DNA of 64,000 bases from an uncultured Clostridia bacterium (GCA_944384195.1 CALWSK010000001.1:310001-374000); one strand, 5' to 3'. Shown: positions 1 to 10,156, counted from the stretch's first letter. Notes: generated from the sequence alone by a model not told the origin. Made by a program: numbers and translations.

Positions 1-263
1 GCAAATTTTTTTCTTCCTTCTTCCGTTCTACTAGCTATGGAAAAGCCTCCAGCGCTCCATCCTCCTATAGATAAGCAAAACTTTAAATTTTTATTTATAT
101 CTTTAGCCCATTTCATATATTTAGGGGTATCTTGACAATCCCAAATAACCTCTCCATCTTCTACTTTACCAAAAGCAATATTTATAATATCAAGTGATTT
201 TACATCTTCTTCTTTTAAACTACTAAAATCTTTAGTTCCTACATATCCTATAAGCTTTTTCAT
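1..263 (-). CDS. Glycoside hydrolase family 18 protein, N-terminal part only
   Basis: The gene starts at 263 and runs off the left edge, so only about 87 residues are visible. It begins MKKLIGYVGTKDF and has the GH18 strand-3 motif SIGGW at residues 65-69. The catalytic DxxDxDxE motif lies outside the window. No signal peptide is seen, which suggests a cytoplasmic enzyme. GH18 includes chitinases and endo-beta-N-acetylglucosaminidases acting on chitobiose cores; the neighbouring GH85, GH20 and GH125 genes favour an N-glycan or chitobiose role. The start is preceded by AGGAGG at good spacing. It is the last visible gene of the transporter operon. Confidence 0.75.
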   Translation of the reverse strand, partial: MKKLIGYVGTKDFSSLKEEDVKSLDIINIAFGKVEDGEVIWDCQDTPKYMKWAKDINKNLKFCLSIGGWSAGGFSIASRTEEGRKKF

Positions 264-290
264 AAAATTCCTCCTAAATGGTTAAAATTT

Positions 291-317
291 AGCCACCTCA
301 TACTATATGAAGTGGCT
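291..317 (-). terminator. Hairpin between the binding-protein gene and the GH18 gene
   Basis: AGCCAC and GTGGCT arms extend through a mismatch to a 12-position stem with loop CTA. The T-run after it on the minus strand is weak (AAATTTT), so it may be a partial terminator or a processing/stabilising hairpin that leaves the upstream binding-protein mRNA more abundant than the enzyme gene. Both readings are inference. Confidence 0.5.
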
Positions 318-378
318 ATTACTAAATTATATTCTGACCTAGACATTAAGATACCTAAATTTTAATAGCACCTAAATT

Positions 379-1932
379 TTAATTAGAATTATATCTATCC
401 AAAGCAGTATTATATATTTCTAAATATCTTTGTAAGCCTAAGTTGTCAAGTTCTTTTAAATATTGCTCCCATTGAGCATTTACATCTTCTTGTCCGCTTA
501 TCCATTTTGCTTTTTTCTCATTTATATAAGTTTGCAAATCTGTTTGTATAGAAGATAACTCTTGGCTTTCTTCAGAAGTAAGAGTTATAAGAGGTATAGA
601 TTTAGCTAAGAAAGGTTTATATTGTAATTTTCTTTCATCTGCTAGTTTATCTTGTTCTGTTTTTATAAGATATTTATCTACTACCTCTCTAGAGTTATCT
701 TTAGCTACATAAGAACCTGGAGCTAGGCTTTGCTCTCCTGGTTTAGATGGTAATATTTCATATTTTCCATCTCCAACCTCTTTTAAATTTTTACCATTTT
801 GTAATTTTAAAGAAGTAATTGGTTCAAAAAATGAATCTATATATCTTATAGCAACTTCTGGGTTTTCACAAGCAGCTGTTATAACTCCCCTATTTTTATC
901 TATACTAAAGTCAACTCCTGCCCATAATTGATCACCATCTGGACCTTTAAGTGGATTTATAGAAACATATTCATCACTAGAGGCAACTGGACCACTAGTT
1001 AAATAAGTTCCCGCAACACTAGTTACCTTTGCCATATACTGATTAAAATCTTGAGTAAAAAGTTCTTTATCTAAAAACCCATTTTTATATAAATCTGCCA
1101 TATAAGAAATGTATTCCTTATATCCTTCTTGGGCTGGTGTAAATACTAATTTATTATTTTCATCAAACATAAGGCTACTAACCCCCATAGTTACACCAAA
1201 AGCTCCCATAAATCCATCATCTCCATTCCAAGTTGTATATGGTTGAGTTGGCATAAATGTAAAAGGTATTTCATCTGCTTGCCCATTTCCATTTGGATCT
1301 TTAGTTTTAAAAGCTTCTAAAACTGTTTTAAATTCTTCTGTAGTTTCTGGAACTTTTAAGCCTAACTTATCAAGCCAAGTTTTATTTATATTAAGCGTTG
1401 TTGTTTGTATAGGTTCTTGATCGCTATTTATACCTGGAATAGAGTATATATGTCCATCTGGCATAGTAATAGCTTTTCTAATTTCTGGATTTTCATCTAA
1501 AATTCTTTTTATATTTGGAGCATATTTATCTATTAAATCTTCAAGAGGAATTAATATTCCATTTTTAGCATGCTTTGATATTGCTGTTGAATTAAGCCCA
1601 GAAAATATCATATCTGGTAGCTCTTTAGAGCTTAATATAAGATTTAATTTTTCAGTAGCACCATCTCCGCTTATAGTAGTCCATTCTACATTTACATTTG
1701 TCTGTTCTGCAAGCTCTTGAAATACTGGAAATGTCCCCCAGTCTGGAGAACCAGGGTCACCATAACCAACAGCTGTTAGAGTAATCGGTTCGCTAACTAT
1801 AGGATATCCGGTTACATTTACGGATTTTGGGTCTATCTTAGATTCAGATTGCGTATTAGATGAAGAACCACAAGCTACTAAAGAAGTTGTAGCTAAAATA
1901 CTTGCTAATAATAATGCTAATTTCTTTTTCAT
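379..1932 (-). CDS. Extracellular sugar-binding lipoprotein of an ABC importer (LplA-like)
   Basis: This 517-residue protein has a lipoprotein signal peptide: basic start MKKK, hydrophobic core, lipobox LVAC with Cys21, then a Ser/Asn/Gln-rich linker. Length and sequence style fit the large extracellular solute-binding family 1 proteins that work with LplB and YtcP permeases on complex oligosaccharides. It follows the two permease genes in the same direction, about 50 bp after ytcP. As in related loci the ATPase is absent and is probably a shared MsmX/MsiK-type protein elsewhere. The surrounding glycosidases suggest an N-glycan-derived oligosaccharide as ligand; this is inference. The start has a GGAGG site just upstream. 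Confidence 0.85.
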   Translation of the reverse strand: MKKKLALLLASILATTSLVACGSSSNTQSESKIDPKSVNVTGYPIVSEPITLTAVGYGDPGSPDWGTFPVFQELAEQTNVNVEWTTISGDGATEKLNLILSSKELPDMIFSGLNSTAISKHAKNGILIPLEDLIDKYAPNIKRILDENPEIRKAITMPDGHIYSIPGINSDQEPIQTTTLNINKTWLDKLGLKVPETTEEFKTVLEAFKTKDPNGNGQADEIPFTFMPTQPYTTWNGDDGFMGAFGVTMGVSSLMFDENNKLVFTPAQEGYKEYISYMADLYKNGFLDKELFTQDFNQYMAKVTSVAGTYLTSGPVASSDEYVSINPLKGPDGDQLWAGVDFSIDKNRGVITAACENPEVAIRYIDSFFEPITSLKLQNGKNLKEVGDGKYEILPSKPGEQSLAPGSYVAKDNSREVVDKYLIKTEQDKLADERKLQYKPFLAKSIPLITLTSEESQELSSIQTDLQTYINEKKAKWISGQEDVNAQWEQYLKELDNLGLQRYLEIYNTALDRYNSN

Positions 1933-1983
1933 AATAATTACCTCCTATTTGATAATTTTATATAAATTTATTTTATTAACATA

Positions 1984-2895
1984 TCAACCTTTTACAGAAC
2001 CCATCATCATACCTTTTACAAAATGTTTTTGTACAAAAGGATACATTATAAGAACTGGTAATGATGAAACTATAATAACCCCATATTTTATCATCTCGGC
2101 AAGTTGTCTTTGCGCTTCTATAGTTTCTAAGCTTGCGCTTGTTGTAGCACTTGCTATATTTTGATTTTGAACTAAGATTTCTCTTAATATTAGTTGTAGC
2201 GGAAATTTAACTCTATCTTTTATATATATAAGAGCGCTAAAATATGAATTCCAATGTCCTACTGCGTGTATTAATATCATAACGGCTATAATAGGCTTAG
2301 ATATAGGTAAAATTATCTTAAAAAAGTATTTAAAATAATCACAACCATCTACCATAGCAGCATCATATAGCTCATTTGGTATATTCATATCAAAAAATGT
2401 TCTTGCTACCACAAGGTTATATACTCCCGCAGCCCCAGGTAAAACTAATGCCCACATAGTGTTATCTAAATTAAGCTGTTGCATAAGAAGATAAGTAGGT
2501 ATAAGTCCTCCACCAAAAAACATAGTAAAAGTAAATAGTCCTATTATTAAGTTTCTTCCATAAAGATCTCTTCTTGATAAAGCAAATGCTGCCGGAATTA
2601 TAGCTATAAGGTTTATACTAGTCCCCACTATAGTATATATTATAGAATTTTTGTATCCCATCCATATATCCTTATATTTAAATAACTCTTTATATCCATC
2701 TGTAGTAAAACCTACTGGCCAAAATAAAACTTCACCATTAGCAACTGCCTTAGGAGAGCTAAAAGATGCTATAACTATAAAATATAAAGGATATAAAACA
2801 ATAAGCAAAAATAATGTTAATACTATATAATTTACTATATCAAATATCTTATCTTGAGTACATTGTCTTGAAAATTCTTTAAAATATTTCTTCAT
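1984..2895 (-). CDS. ABC sugar permease, YtcP/LplC type
   Basis: An inner-membrane permease of the carbohydrate ABC family (MalG-like half). It has several membrane segments and the EAA loop around ELYDAAMVDGCDYFKYFFKIILP, written here only as a position marker near the last third, which contacts the ATPase. I place the start at MKKYFKEF (2895): AAGGAGG lies 6 nt before this ATG, while the longer frame from 2913 starts with a GTG that overlaps the end of the upstream permease. The gap to that gene is 11 nt, so the two are translationally close. It ends with the family-typical C-terminal KGMMMGSVKG. Confidence 0.9.
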   Translation of the reverse strand: MKKYFKEFSRQCTQDKIFDIVNYIVLTLFLLIVLYPLYFIVIASFSSPKAVANGEVLFWPVGFTTDGYKELFKYKDIWMGYKNSIIYTIVGTSINLIAIIPAAFALSRRDLYGRNLIIGLFTFTMFFGGGLIPTYLLMQQLNLDNTMWALVLPGAAGVYNLVVARTFFDMNIPNELYDAAMVDGCDYFKYFFKIILPISKPIIAVMILIHAVGHWNSYFSALIYIKDRVKFPLQLILREILVQNQNIASATTSASLETIEAQRQLAEMIKYGVIIVSSLPVLIMYPFVQKHFVKGMMMGSVKG

Positions 2896-2906
2896 ATTAT
2901 GCCTCC

Positions 2907-3878
2907 TTACCACAGTCCGCTACCGCTTACCTTGTTAGCTATTTTATTAACTGTAAGTAGTAATATAGCATTTACAACAGAATTAAATATACCTACTGCC
3001 GTTGATAATCCATATTCAGAATTTATAAGCCCAACTTTATAAATATAAGTAGATATAATTTCAGAAACTCCTGTATTTAAAGGATTTTGCATAAGATAAG
3101 CTTTTTCAAAACCAACGCCCATTATAGAACCACAATTTAATATAAGGATAATAACCATAGTAGGCATAATGCTTGGTAAATCTATATTTAATATTCTTTG
3201 CATTCTTGTAGCTCCATCTACTATAGCTGCCTCATGAAGCTCTGGGCTAACTCCTGCTAAAGCTGCTATATATATAATTGCACTCCAACCAGTACTTTGC
3301 CATATACCAGACCAAATATAAATATGTCTCCAATATTTTTCATCTCCCATAAATAAAATAGGTTCATGTCCAAAAAGCTCTACTATTTTATTTATAAGCC
3401 CTCCATTTGTTGATAAAAATATATTAAGCATACCAACAAGTACAACTATAGATATAAAATGTGGTGCGTAAGTTACAGTTTGAACAAATTTTTTATATTT
3501 TAAGTTTCTTAAAGAATTTAACCCTAGAGCTAATATAATAGGTATAGGAAAACCTGCTATAAGTCCATAAAAACTAATAGCAAGAGTATTCCAAATAAGC
3601 TCTAGTGATTTTGGATTTTTAAAAAATCTAATAAAATGTTCAAAACCAAAATTATCTGCCCAAGGGCTAAATAGTATACCATCTATAGGATTATAATTTT
3701 TAAATGCTAATAATATACCATACATAGGCCAATATGAGAATACTAAAAGACTAGCTAAAGCTGGTAATAAAAATATATATAATTGCCAATTAGAAGCTAT
3801 TTTTTCCCATCTTGTTTTTGGTCTATTTACTTCATATTCATAGGATATTTCTTGCTTTTTCTTATTCTTACCTATCAA
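2907..3878 (-). CDS. lplB: ABC sugar permease, LplB type
   Basis: This is the MalF-like partner permease: 323 residues, six predicted membrane segments, and an EAA-type loop around ELHEAAIVDGATRMQRI. It forms the transmembrane channel with the next gene. The start codon is TTG at 3878, with AAGGAG 9 nt upstream; no ATG fits better. It lies 27 nt downstream of the GH20 gene and is probably co-transcribed with it. Substrate is not readable from the permease; the gene context points to glycan fragments. Confidence 0.9.
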   Translation of the reverse strand: MIGKNKKKQEISYEYEVNRPKTRWEKIASNWQLYIFLLPALASLLVFSYWPMYGILLAFKNYNPIDGILFSPWADNFGFEHFIRFFKNPKSLELIWNTLAISFYGLIAGFPIPIILALGLNSLRNLKYKKFVQTVTYAPHFISIVVLVGMLNIFLSTNGGLINKIVELFGHEPILFMGDEKYWRHIYIWSGIWQSTGWSAIIYIAALAGVSPELHEAAIVDGATRMQRILNIDLPSIMPTMVIILILNCGSIMGVGFEKAYLMQNPLNTGVSEIISTYIYKVGLINSEYGLSTAVGIFNSVVNAILLLTVNKIANKVSGSGLW

Positions 3879-3905
3879 AACAATCAGCTCCTTTTTAGGT
3901 TTTTG

Positions 3906-5780
3906 CTACCATATCATCTTACTCGCCGTCATACACCTTTGCGCTCTATTATAATGTAGTATATCGCCCATCTTTTCTTCTCTATAATGTGTAGCAGGAA
4001 GTCTACCTTCTTCTAGTTCTTCTATTTTAGAAATTTTGTCTTGAATAAAAGCTTCTAAAATAACCTTACTAGATTTAAGACGACTTACTATCCCTCCAAA
4101 CCTAAGGTCTAACACTTCAAATCCATAGCTTTTATTAGTCAAATACCACTCCTTCATCCTAGCTTCTTTTAGCTCTTCTACAAGAGGTATAAGAGGTTCT
4201 ATTTGTGTTTTTATTATTTCTTCTAGCCTTTTTTTATCTTTATTTTTATAAGCATTATATATATTAAGTCCAAGGTTCCATTTAAGGCTAAGTACCTTAC
4301 CAAAACTAGCATAAAACTCATTAGTTGATTTTACTATTTCATCATCACTACTTTTTACCTTTTCTTCAAAATATATAGCTAAGTTTTTATAATCTGTAGT
4401 CAAATCATCTACTACGTCTTTTGTATGTAAAATAAATTTACTGCATAAAGGGTCTTCATATAATGTATATTTAGAAGGAGTAACTGTTGCAGTTTCTATG
4501 TTTATACTTTTAAAAATATCATATTCTTGTATTTTCATAAAGTTTTCATAGTCCATTTTTGTTATATATAAAAGATGCTTTTTAAACTCTTCTAGGTCTA
4601 TATCTTTGTTATAGCTATGCTCTCCAAATAAAACACTTCCAAACATAGCAGTCATACTAGGAGATTCACAACCATCATCTGCCCAAGCAGTAGTCATAAC
4701 TTCCCTTATACCCTTATTTTTACAAGCAGTAAGAGAAGCATTAGTAGATGCCAATGTCTTGCCATGATGTGATGCATAGCCTATCCATCGCCAAGAACCT
4801 CCGGCAAACATAATAGGTTTATTTGTTATTTTCCCTCTTATTTCAAAGTTTTCTTCATAATGCTCTACAGTATTATTATAATAATCCCAATACATAAGGC
4901 TTATACCATCAGGAATTTTATAGTCACTTTTATCAGTTCTAGAATAATTACTAAAAAACATATCGTCCCATATAATAGGTTCTACATTATATTTTTTGCA
5001 TATAGATAGCATATTTTCTAAATGTTCTCTCATTATTTGTGTTTTATGCTTTAGTCCATTGTCATCAGCATAACTGCCTCTGCCTAAATTGTATGCTTCG
5101 TCCATACCTATATGAATTTTATTAGTTCTTAAAGTACTCGATAAATATTTTATCATATTATCTAAAAACTTTTTAACTTCTTCTCTAGATACATTTAAAA
5201 TATTGTCTATATCAGCATACTTAGTAGCTATCTCTTCCCACATAAAAAACTGGTCTAAATGAGCCAAAGTCTGTATACAAGGTATAAGCTCTATCCCAAA
5301 TTTATAAGCATAATCGTCAAGCTCTTTTAGCTCCTCTTTAGAATACGCTCCTCTTAGGTATCCAAAATATGGCTCACTCTCTAGCTTATATGTATCTTCC
5401 ATATATAGCATAAAAACATTTTGACCTATAAGCGCTAACTGTTCTATCATTTCTTTAGCATATTTAATATTTAATACACCATTTCTAGAACAATCAATCA
5501 TAAGCCCATTAAAACTAAAGTATATATTATTTTTTGTTTCAAATTCAAAAATATTTTCTTTTTCTTTTAAATCTACTAACATAATAGCTCTAAAAAAACT
5601 AGGTTTATCTTTATATTTTATAAATATTTTTTCTTTTGTTGCTTTAATTTCTAAAATTTCTTCTTCAATTTTAGTGGCAACTATTTCTCTTCCTTCTTCT
5701 CCAACAATAAAAGGATAACGTTTTGATAGTATCTCTAAGCATTCCTTTAAATCGTTATCCAAATTTTTTACATTATACAT
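3906..5780 (-). CDS. Glycoside hydrolase family 20 beta-N-acetylhexosaminidase, cytoplasmic GcnA-like type
   Basis: The 624-residue protein has no signal peptide, so it should act on imported oligosaccharides. Residues about 90-330 form the GH20 barrel, with the catalytic Asp-Glu pair at D227-E228 in HIGMDEAYN; this family uses the substrate's own acetamido group as nucleophile. Length and the long alpha-helical C-terminal part resemble streptococcal GcnA-type enzymes, which release terminal GlcNAc or GalNAc. It lies directly upstream of the permease genes. The 297-bp gap upstream and the hairpin in it suggest its own promoter, although I could not pick one with standard spacing. Confidence 0.88.
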   Translation of the reverse strand: MYNVKNLDNDLKECLEILSKRYPFIVGEEGREIVATKIEEEILEIKATKEKIFIKYKDKPSFFRAIMLVDLKEKENIFEFETKNNIYFSFNGLMIDCSRNGVLNIKYAKEMIEQLALIGQNVFMLYMEDTYKLESEPYFGYLRGAYSKEELKELDDYAYKFGIELIPCIQTLAHLDQFFMWEEIATKYADIDNILNVSREEVKKFLDNMIKYLSSTLRTNKIHIGMDEAYNLGRGSYADDNGLKHKTQIMREHLENMLSICKKYNVEPIIWDDMFFSNYSRTDKSDYKIPDGISLMYWDYYNNTVEHYEENFEIRGKITNKPIMFAGGSWRWIGYASHHGKTLASTNASLTACKNKGIREVMTTAWADDGCESPSMTAMFGSVLFGEHSYNKDIDLEEFKKHLLYITKMDYENFMKIQEYDIFKSINIETATVTPSKYTLYEDPLCSKFILHTKDVVDDLTTDYKNLAIYFEEKVKSSDDEIVKSTNEFYASFGKVLSLKWNLGLNIYNAYKNKDKKRLEEIIKTQIEPLIPLVEELKEARMKEWYLTNKSYGFEVLDLRFGGIVSRLKSSKVILEAFIQDKISKIEELEEGRLPATHYREEKMGDILHYNRAQRCMTASKMIW

Positions 5781-6026
5781 ATAGACACCTCTCTTTTCAA
5801 TTTTAATTATTAAAATTTATAATTTATATTGAAAAAAATCTTCAATTTTGTGCCATTCTATTTTAGTTTAGATTTTTTCATTATCAGAGTATTATAAAAA
5901 CCTATATTAAATTTATATTCAAAAGTATTAAATTGTATAATCAATTTTTAAATACTTTATATTTAAAACATAAACTATTATTATTTTATTTATAAAATTT
6001 AAAAAATAAAGGAATATATTATATAC

Positions 6027-6069
6027 AAATTTTGGTTAAGATACGTATCTAGCATCTTAACCAAAATTT
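6027..6069 (-). terminator. Strong hairpin downstream of the GH85 gene
   Basis: A perfect 16-bp stem (6027-6042 with 6054-6069) with an 11-nt loop lies just 3' of the GH85 stop codon. The stem itself ends in AAATTT, but no long T-run follows on the minus strand, so termination may be incomplete. The rest of the 5781-6077 gap is very AT-rich and I see no other gene in it. Confidence 0.65.
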
Positions 6070-6077
6070 ATATAATT

Positions 6078-8873
6078 TTAAAGTCCGTACACTTCTATTT
6101 CATATATCCTAGCGGCAGAATCTGAACCTTGTGTAGGTTTTAAGGCAGTAAACCTTACATATCTAGCTTTTACTGGCTTAAATGAATCTGAAGTTACACC
6201 TTTGGTATTTTTTTCAACTTCTACAACTTTAGTAAAGTTTTTACCATCTTCACTAACTTCTATCGTATATTCTTCTGTATTCATATCTGGATTTTCTCCA
6301 CCTGCTTCTGCGTGATAAATATCTACTTTAGCCACTTCTTTAACGCTGCCTAAATCTATAGTTATATTATGTTTATCTTGACCTACAGCACACCATTTTT
6401 TAGTTTTATCTCCATCTACTACAAATTGTGGTGCTTCATTATTATTTACAAAACTTGATGCTTCTGTTTTGGCATTTAAAGATAAATTGCTAAGTCCATT
6501 AGTAGCCTTAGAAGTAACTGTTATAAGTCCTTCTTGTAGTATCTCATCTTCTCCCTTAGAGTTTTTAGCTTTTAATTTTACTGTGTATTGTCCTTCTTTT
6601 GCATATTTTATCACTGGATTAACTTCTGTGCTCGTACTTGGTTCTCCTCCATCAAAAGTCCATTCAAAACTTTCTGCCATCTTATTGCTAAGGTTTGTAA
6701 ATGTTACTTCTTCATTTAGAGCTATTAAAGTTTTATCTGCTGTAAACTTAGCTTTAGGCAAGGTATTATCTAGCCAAGTAAGTTTTGTAGATGAACTTTT
6801 TCCTCTTACATCGTCTTTATTAACTGCCATAACAACAAATTCTGTTTCCATCACATTTTCTCCACGCTCAAGGCTATTTACAAAAAATCTATTATTTAAT
6901 GTAGAGCCTAATAAAGAAAGCGAACCATCAGCATTTTTCATATATATTTCATAAGCCTTAATATCTTTAGCATCAGAACTTTCCCAAGATAGATTTACTC
7001 CTGCTAAAGTATCTTCTTCCTCAAACATACTATCCTCTATAGTAACAGAGTTTACATCTATCACCCCGGCTTTAGTATCGTTTTTAATAGATATACCTCC
7101 AATATTTATATTTACTGTTTTATCTTCTGTAGAAGATATTTCATATGATATAGTTTTTATACTTTTTCCTACATAAGAAGAAAGATCATAAGATATTTGT
7201 TGCCAATTTTCATTTAAAGTTTTATCTGCTTTAATAACTATATCTTCTCCGCCTTCGTGGAAGCTAAGCTTAAGATTTAAATCTACTTCAGAGTCTGCTT
7301 TAGCATATGTATAAAATTTAGTTTTATCATCTATTTTTAAATCTGCACTAAATAGTTTTAAAGTAGATATTGTATTAGCTTTAAGATTGCTAAGTAATTT
7401 TATAGAGTTACCTCCATAATACGCATTAGCATAGTCTATACTAGCTTTTATATCATTACCGTTTTGCTCTATTATCCATCTATAAGTAGGCATAACATCG
7501 GCAAGACTTCTATTGTTCCAATCAAGAGCAGATACCTTTTCACCATTTATAAAATAGTTATATCCATTACCCATACTAAAGTTTGTATCAAAAGGAACAG
7601 AATTTACAACTGTTTGTTCTATTATAAATTTAGACATACCTCTCCACTCTGTGCCCTTAGCTTGTGTATCTTTAGAAGGGTCGCCAAATTCATTTATATA
7701 TAATCTGGATTCTTTATTTTGGAATTGGTCTATATCCCCATTTGAAGAAGTAAAGCTCCAGCTAGGACAATATAAACCAATAGAAGTTTGTGTATTATTT
7801 CCATTTTCTAATAATTCCCATTTTATAGGAGTATTTGTTCCATTTTGTTGTATATCTATACCAGCGTATAGCTCTTTGCTATCAAGTCCAAGACTAGTAG
7901 CTAAAGTATTAGATTTTTCTAATAGCTTTTCTGGAGCAAGCTTATCTTCAGTCCACCAAAAATTTAAAAACATACTATCGGCAAGTTTTTTACCTTCGGC
8001 ATTTATCATAAACGCTTTATTTTTATCATTAAGTTGATTTTGCCACTCTAGCTTTCCTTCGCTAGTCATAGCATCATACCACATAAGAGTAAGCTTATCT
8101 CCTGCTTTCTCTTTAAATTGTGCTATAAATTCTTCAAAAAGTTTACCATATTCTTCTGGTTTTTTAGTAATACTTTGTGTAGGGTCTGTTTCTTGATTTA
8201 AAAACCAACCATCAAAACCAAATTTTTCACAAACTTCTATAAGTTTATCTACCATAACAAACTTACCATCTTTATCTTTTTGTAAAAATTCATCTAACCA
8301 CTCCACTTTTCCACCATATTCTATAGGTGGGAAAAATATAGTTCCAAGCACTGGTACTCCATTTTTATGCGCTGAATCTACAACATCTGGACTAGGAGGT
8401 ACTATAATACCCTCTCCAGCAGAGCCTCCCCAATATACAAGCTTATCTAAATATTGCCAATAAGAAAAAGTATTAGCATTAAAGTTATTGCTCCCGTGAG
8501 GTATATTTCCGCTTGTACTGCTATTCATTATAGAAAGTGCTACAAGCTTAGTATCTTTATTTTGAGTAGAATTTACTGGATATATCCTATCTTTACTAAC
8601 TCTTTCTTTTAATGGAATAACACTTTTATTATATAAAGCTTCCTTGGATATATTAGCTTCTAAAAGCTGTGATGGCAACCAAGCAGGAGTAGTAGGAGCA
8701 TTAGGCATCTTAAAGTCTATACCTTCTGCAGTTACTGTATAAGAAACATTACTTTTCGTTGTGCTTTGGTCTTGTGCACTAGAAGAACACCCCACTAAAG
8801 CACCAGATACAACAAATATACTAGCTAAAGATAAAGCAGCCATTAATTTTTTTGTATATAAATTATATTTCAT
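6078..8873 (-). CDS. Secreted GH85 endo-beta-N-acetylglucosaminidase lipoprotein with PKD-like and F5/8-type C domains
   Basis: GH85 enzymes cut between the two GlcNAc residues of N-glycan cores and release the whole glycan from protein. The start is the ATG at 8873, with AGGAGG 6-8 nt upstream; a longer frame to 8918 lacks a ribosome binding site. A lipoprotein signal ends at lipobox LVGC (Cys29). The catalytic barrel covers about residues 60-400, with the conserved Asn226 and Glu228 in FLNQE, the family's N-x-E pair. It is followed by a beta-rich module, a fibronectin-like segment, a PKD-like domain with WTFDGG, and a C-terminal discoidin/CBM32-like domain that probably binds sugar. It should sit on the outer face of the membrane and supply glycans to the nearby importer. 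Confidence 0.92.
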   Translation of the reverse strand: MKYNLYTKKLMAALSLASIFVVSGALVGCSSSAQDQSTTKSNVSYTVTAEGIDFKMPNAPTTPAWLPSQLLEANISKEALYNKSVIPLKERVSKDRIYPVNSTQNKDTKLVALSIMNSSTSGNIPHGSNNFNANTFSYWQYLDKLVYWGGSAGEGIIVPPSPDVVDSAHKNGVPVLGTIFFPPIEYGGKVEWLDEFLQKDKDGKFVMVDKLIEVCEKFGFDGWFLNQETDPTQSITKKPEEYGKLFEEFIAQFKEKAGDKLTLMWYDAMTSEGKLEWQNQLNDKNKAFMINAEGKKLADSMFLNFWWTEDKLAPEKLLEKSNTLATSLGLDSKELYAGIDIQQNGTNTPIKWELLENGNNTQTSIGLYCPSWSFTSSNGDIDQFQNKESRLYINEFGDPSKDTQAKGTEWRGMSKFIIEQTVVNSVPFDTNFSMGNGYNYFINGEKVSALDWNNRSLADVMPTYRWIIEQNGNDIKASIDYANAYYGGNSIKLLSNLKANTISTLKLFSADLKIDDKTKFYTYAKADSEVDLNLKLSFHEGGEDIVIKADKTLNENWQQISYDLSSYVGKSIKTISYEISSTEDKTVNINIGGISIKNDTKAGVIDVNSVTIEDSMFEEEDTLAGVNLSWESSDAKDIKAYEIYMKNADGSLSLLGSTLNNRFFVNSLERGENVMETEFVVMAVNKDDVRGKSSSTKLTWLDNTLPKAKFTADKTLIALNEEVTFTNLSNKMAESFEWTFDGGEPSTSTEVNPVIKYAKEGQYTVKLKAKNSKGEDEILQEGLITVTSKATNGLSNLSLNAKTEASSFVNNNEAPQFVVDGDKTKKWCAVGQDKHNITIDLGSVKEVAKVDIYHAEAGGENPDMNTEEYTIEVSEDGKNFTKVVEVEKNTKGVTSDSFKPVKARYVRFTALKPTQGSDSAARIYEIEVYGL

Positions 8874-8941
8874 ATAGTCTCCTCCTATATCTATAGTAAT
8901 TTTAAACAAAATTATCATAGAAATTAATAATAATTAATATA

Positions 8942-8970
8942 AAAATAACAACTTTTTTTAAAAAAGTCAA
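8942..8970 (-). promoter_or_regulatory. Sigma-A-type promoter for the GH85 gene
   Basis: On the minus strand TTGACT (8970-8965), 17-nt spacer, TATTTT (8947-8942). It lies about 70 nt before the GH85 start. Together with the promoter at 9108-9136 it makes the 8874-9168 gap a divergent control region. Confidence 0.6.
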
Positions 8971-9107
8971 TATTCTATTGTTATTTTCAAAAGTTATACC
9001 ATAATTTTTACACTAAAAATATAATTAATGCACTATTAAATAAATTATATGTAAAATTTTTATGTTTATCATTATTTTATACACCTTTTATTTGTAAAAT
9101 ATTATGC

Positions 9108-9136
9108 TTTACAGTATTTTATAATTAAATTATACT
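9108..9136 (+). promoter_or_regulatory. Sigma-A-type promoter for the ROK kinase-GH125 pair
   Basis: TTTACA (9108-9113), 17-nt spacer, TATACT (9131-9136), about 33 nt before the ROK start, which has a GGAG site. No clear operator palindrome was recognised between the divergent promoters. Confidence 0.6.
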
Positions 9137-9168
9137 ATATTAAAATAATTTTAAAGGAGTGAACCTAA

Positions 9169-10125
9169 ATGAAACATATCGGAGTAGACCTTGGCGGTAC
9201 TAACATAGTAGTAGGTCTTATGGACGAAGACGGAAATATAATAAAATCTTATACAAGACCAACTATGTCAGATAGAAAAACAGAAGAAATTTTTGATGAT
9301 ATAATAGATATGTGTAAAATTTTAATAGACGAATATAAACTAAGTAAATCTTCTCTAAAAGGTATTGGTATGGGAATTCCTGGTGAAGTAGATGCTAAAG
9401 CCGGTATTATAAATTACTCTAATAATATTCCTATGAAAAATTTTAATGTGCTAGAATATATGCAAAAACTTTGCTCCCTATGTGATATGGATATAGATTT
9501 TTACTTTGCAAATGATGCCGACTGTGCTGCTTTAGGCGAGCTTATAGCAGGTGCTGGAAAAGGACATAGCGACCTTGTTATACTAACTCTTGGTACTGGA
9601 GTTGGCGGTGGTATTATTATAAACCATAAAATATACTCTGGATTTTATGCCGGCGGTGCAGAGCTTGGACACCAAACTATAGTTCATAATGGAGAGCTTT
9701 GCACTTGTGGAAATAAAGGTTGCCTAGAGGCTTATGCTTCTGCTACTGCGCTTATAAGAGATGCTAAAAAAGCCGCTTTAGAAAATCCACATTCTCTTTT
9801 AAATTCTCTTGCCAAAAATAATGTAGATAATATAACAGCTAAAATTGTATTTGATGCTAAAGACCAAAAAGATGAAATAGCTACTAACTTAGTAGAAAAT
9901 TATATAGAATATCTATCAGTAGGAGTTGCTAACCTTATAAATATATTTAAACCAGAAATTTTAGTCCTAAGCGGTGGTATATCAAAACAAGGTGAAAAAC
10001 TTACTACTCCTTTAAAAGAAAAAGTTATAACAAAAATCTTTGGTAATAATCTAAAAACAAAAATAGAAATTGCAACACTTGGAAATGACGCCGGACTTAT
10101 AGGAGCAGGTATGCTTTCAAGATAA
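9169..10125 (+). CDS. ROK family sugar kinase (glucokinase-like)
   Basis: A 318-residue cytoplasmic sugar kinase. The N-terminal phosphate-binding motif is VDLGGTN, followed by the ROK signature in the middle, GAELGHQTI, and the zinc motif CTCGNKGCLEAY. There is no N-terminal helix-turn-helix, so it is a kinase and not a NagC-type repressor. It is divergent from the GH85 gene and 31 nt upstream of the GH125 gene. Family members phosphorylate glucose, mannose, GlcNAc, ManNAc or fructose; in this locus free GlcNAc or mannose from glycan breakdown is the likely substrate, which the sequence alone cannot decide. Confidence 0.88.
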   Translation: MKHIGVDLGGTNIVVGLMDEDGNIIKSYTRPTMSDRKTEEIFDDIIDMCKILIDEYKLSKSSLKGIGMGIPGEVDAKAGIINYSNNIPMKNFNVLEYMQKLCSLCDMDIDFYFANDADCAALGELIAGAGKGHSDLVILTLGTGVGGGIIINHKIYSGFYAGGAELGHQTIVHNGELCTCGNKGCLEAYASATALIRDAKKAALENPHSLLNSLAKNNVDNITAKIVFDAKDQKDEIATNLVENYIEYLSVGVANLINIFKPEILVLSGGISKQGEKLTTPLKEKVITKIFGNNLKTKIEIATLGNDAGLIGAGMLSR

Positions 10126-10156
10126 TATAAAATATAATAATATAGGAGATTTTATT

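Noticed and set aside
6469..8037. Several open frames antisense to the GH85 gene
   Set aside because: They lie fully inside a gene with clear domains and have no ribosome binding sites or family features.
9169..10125. ROK protein as a NagC/XylR-type repressor
   Set aside because: There is no N-terminal DNA-binding domain; the protein begins directly with the kinase phosphate motif.
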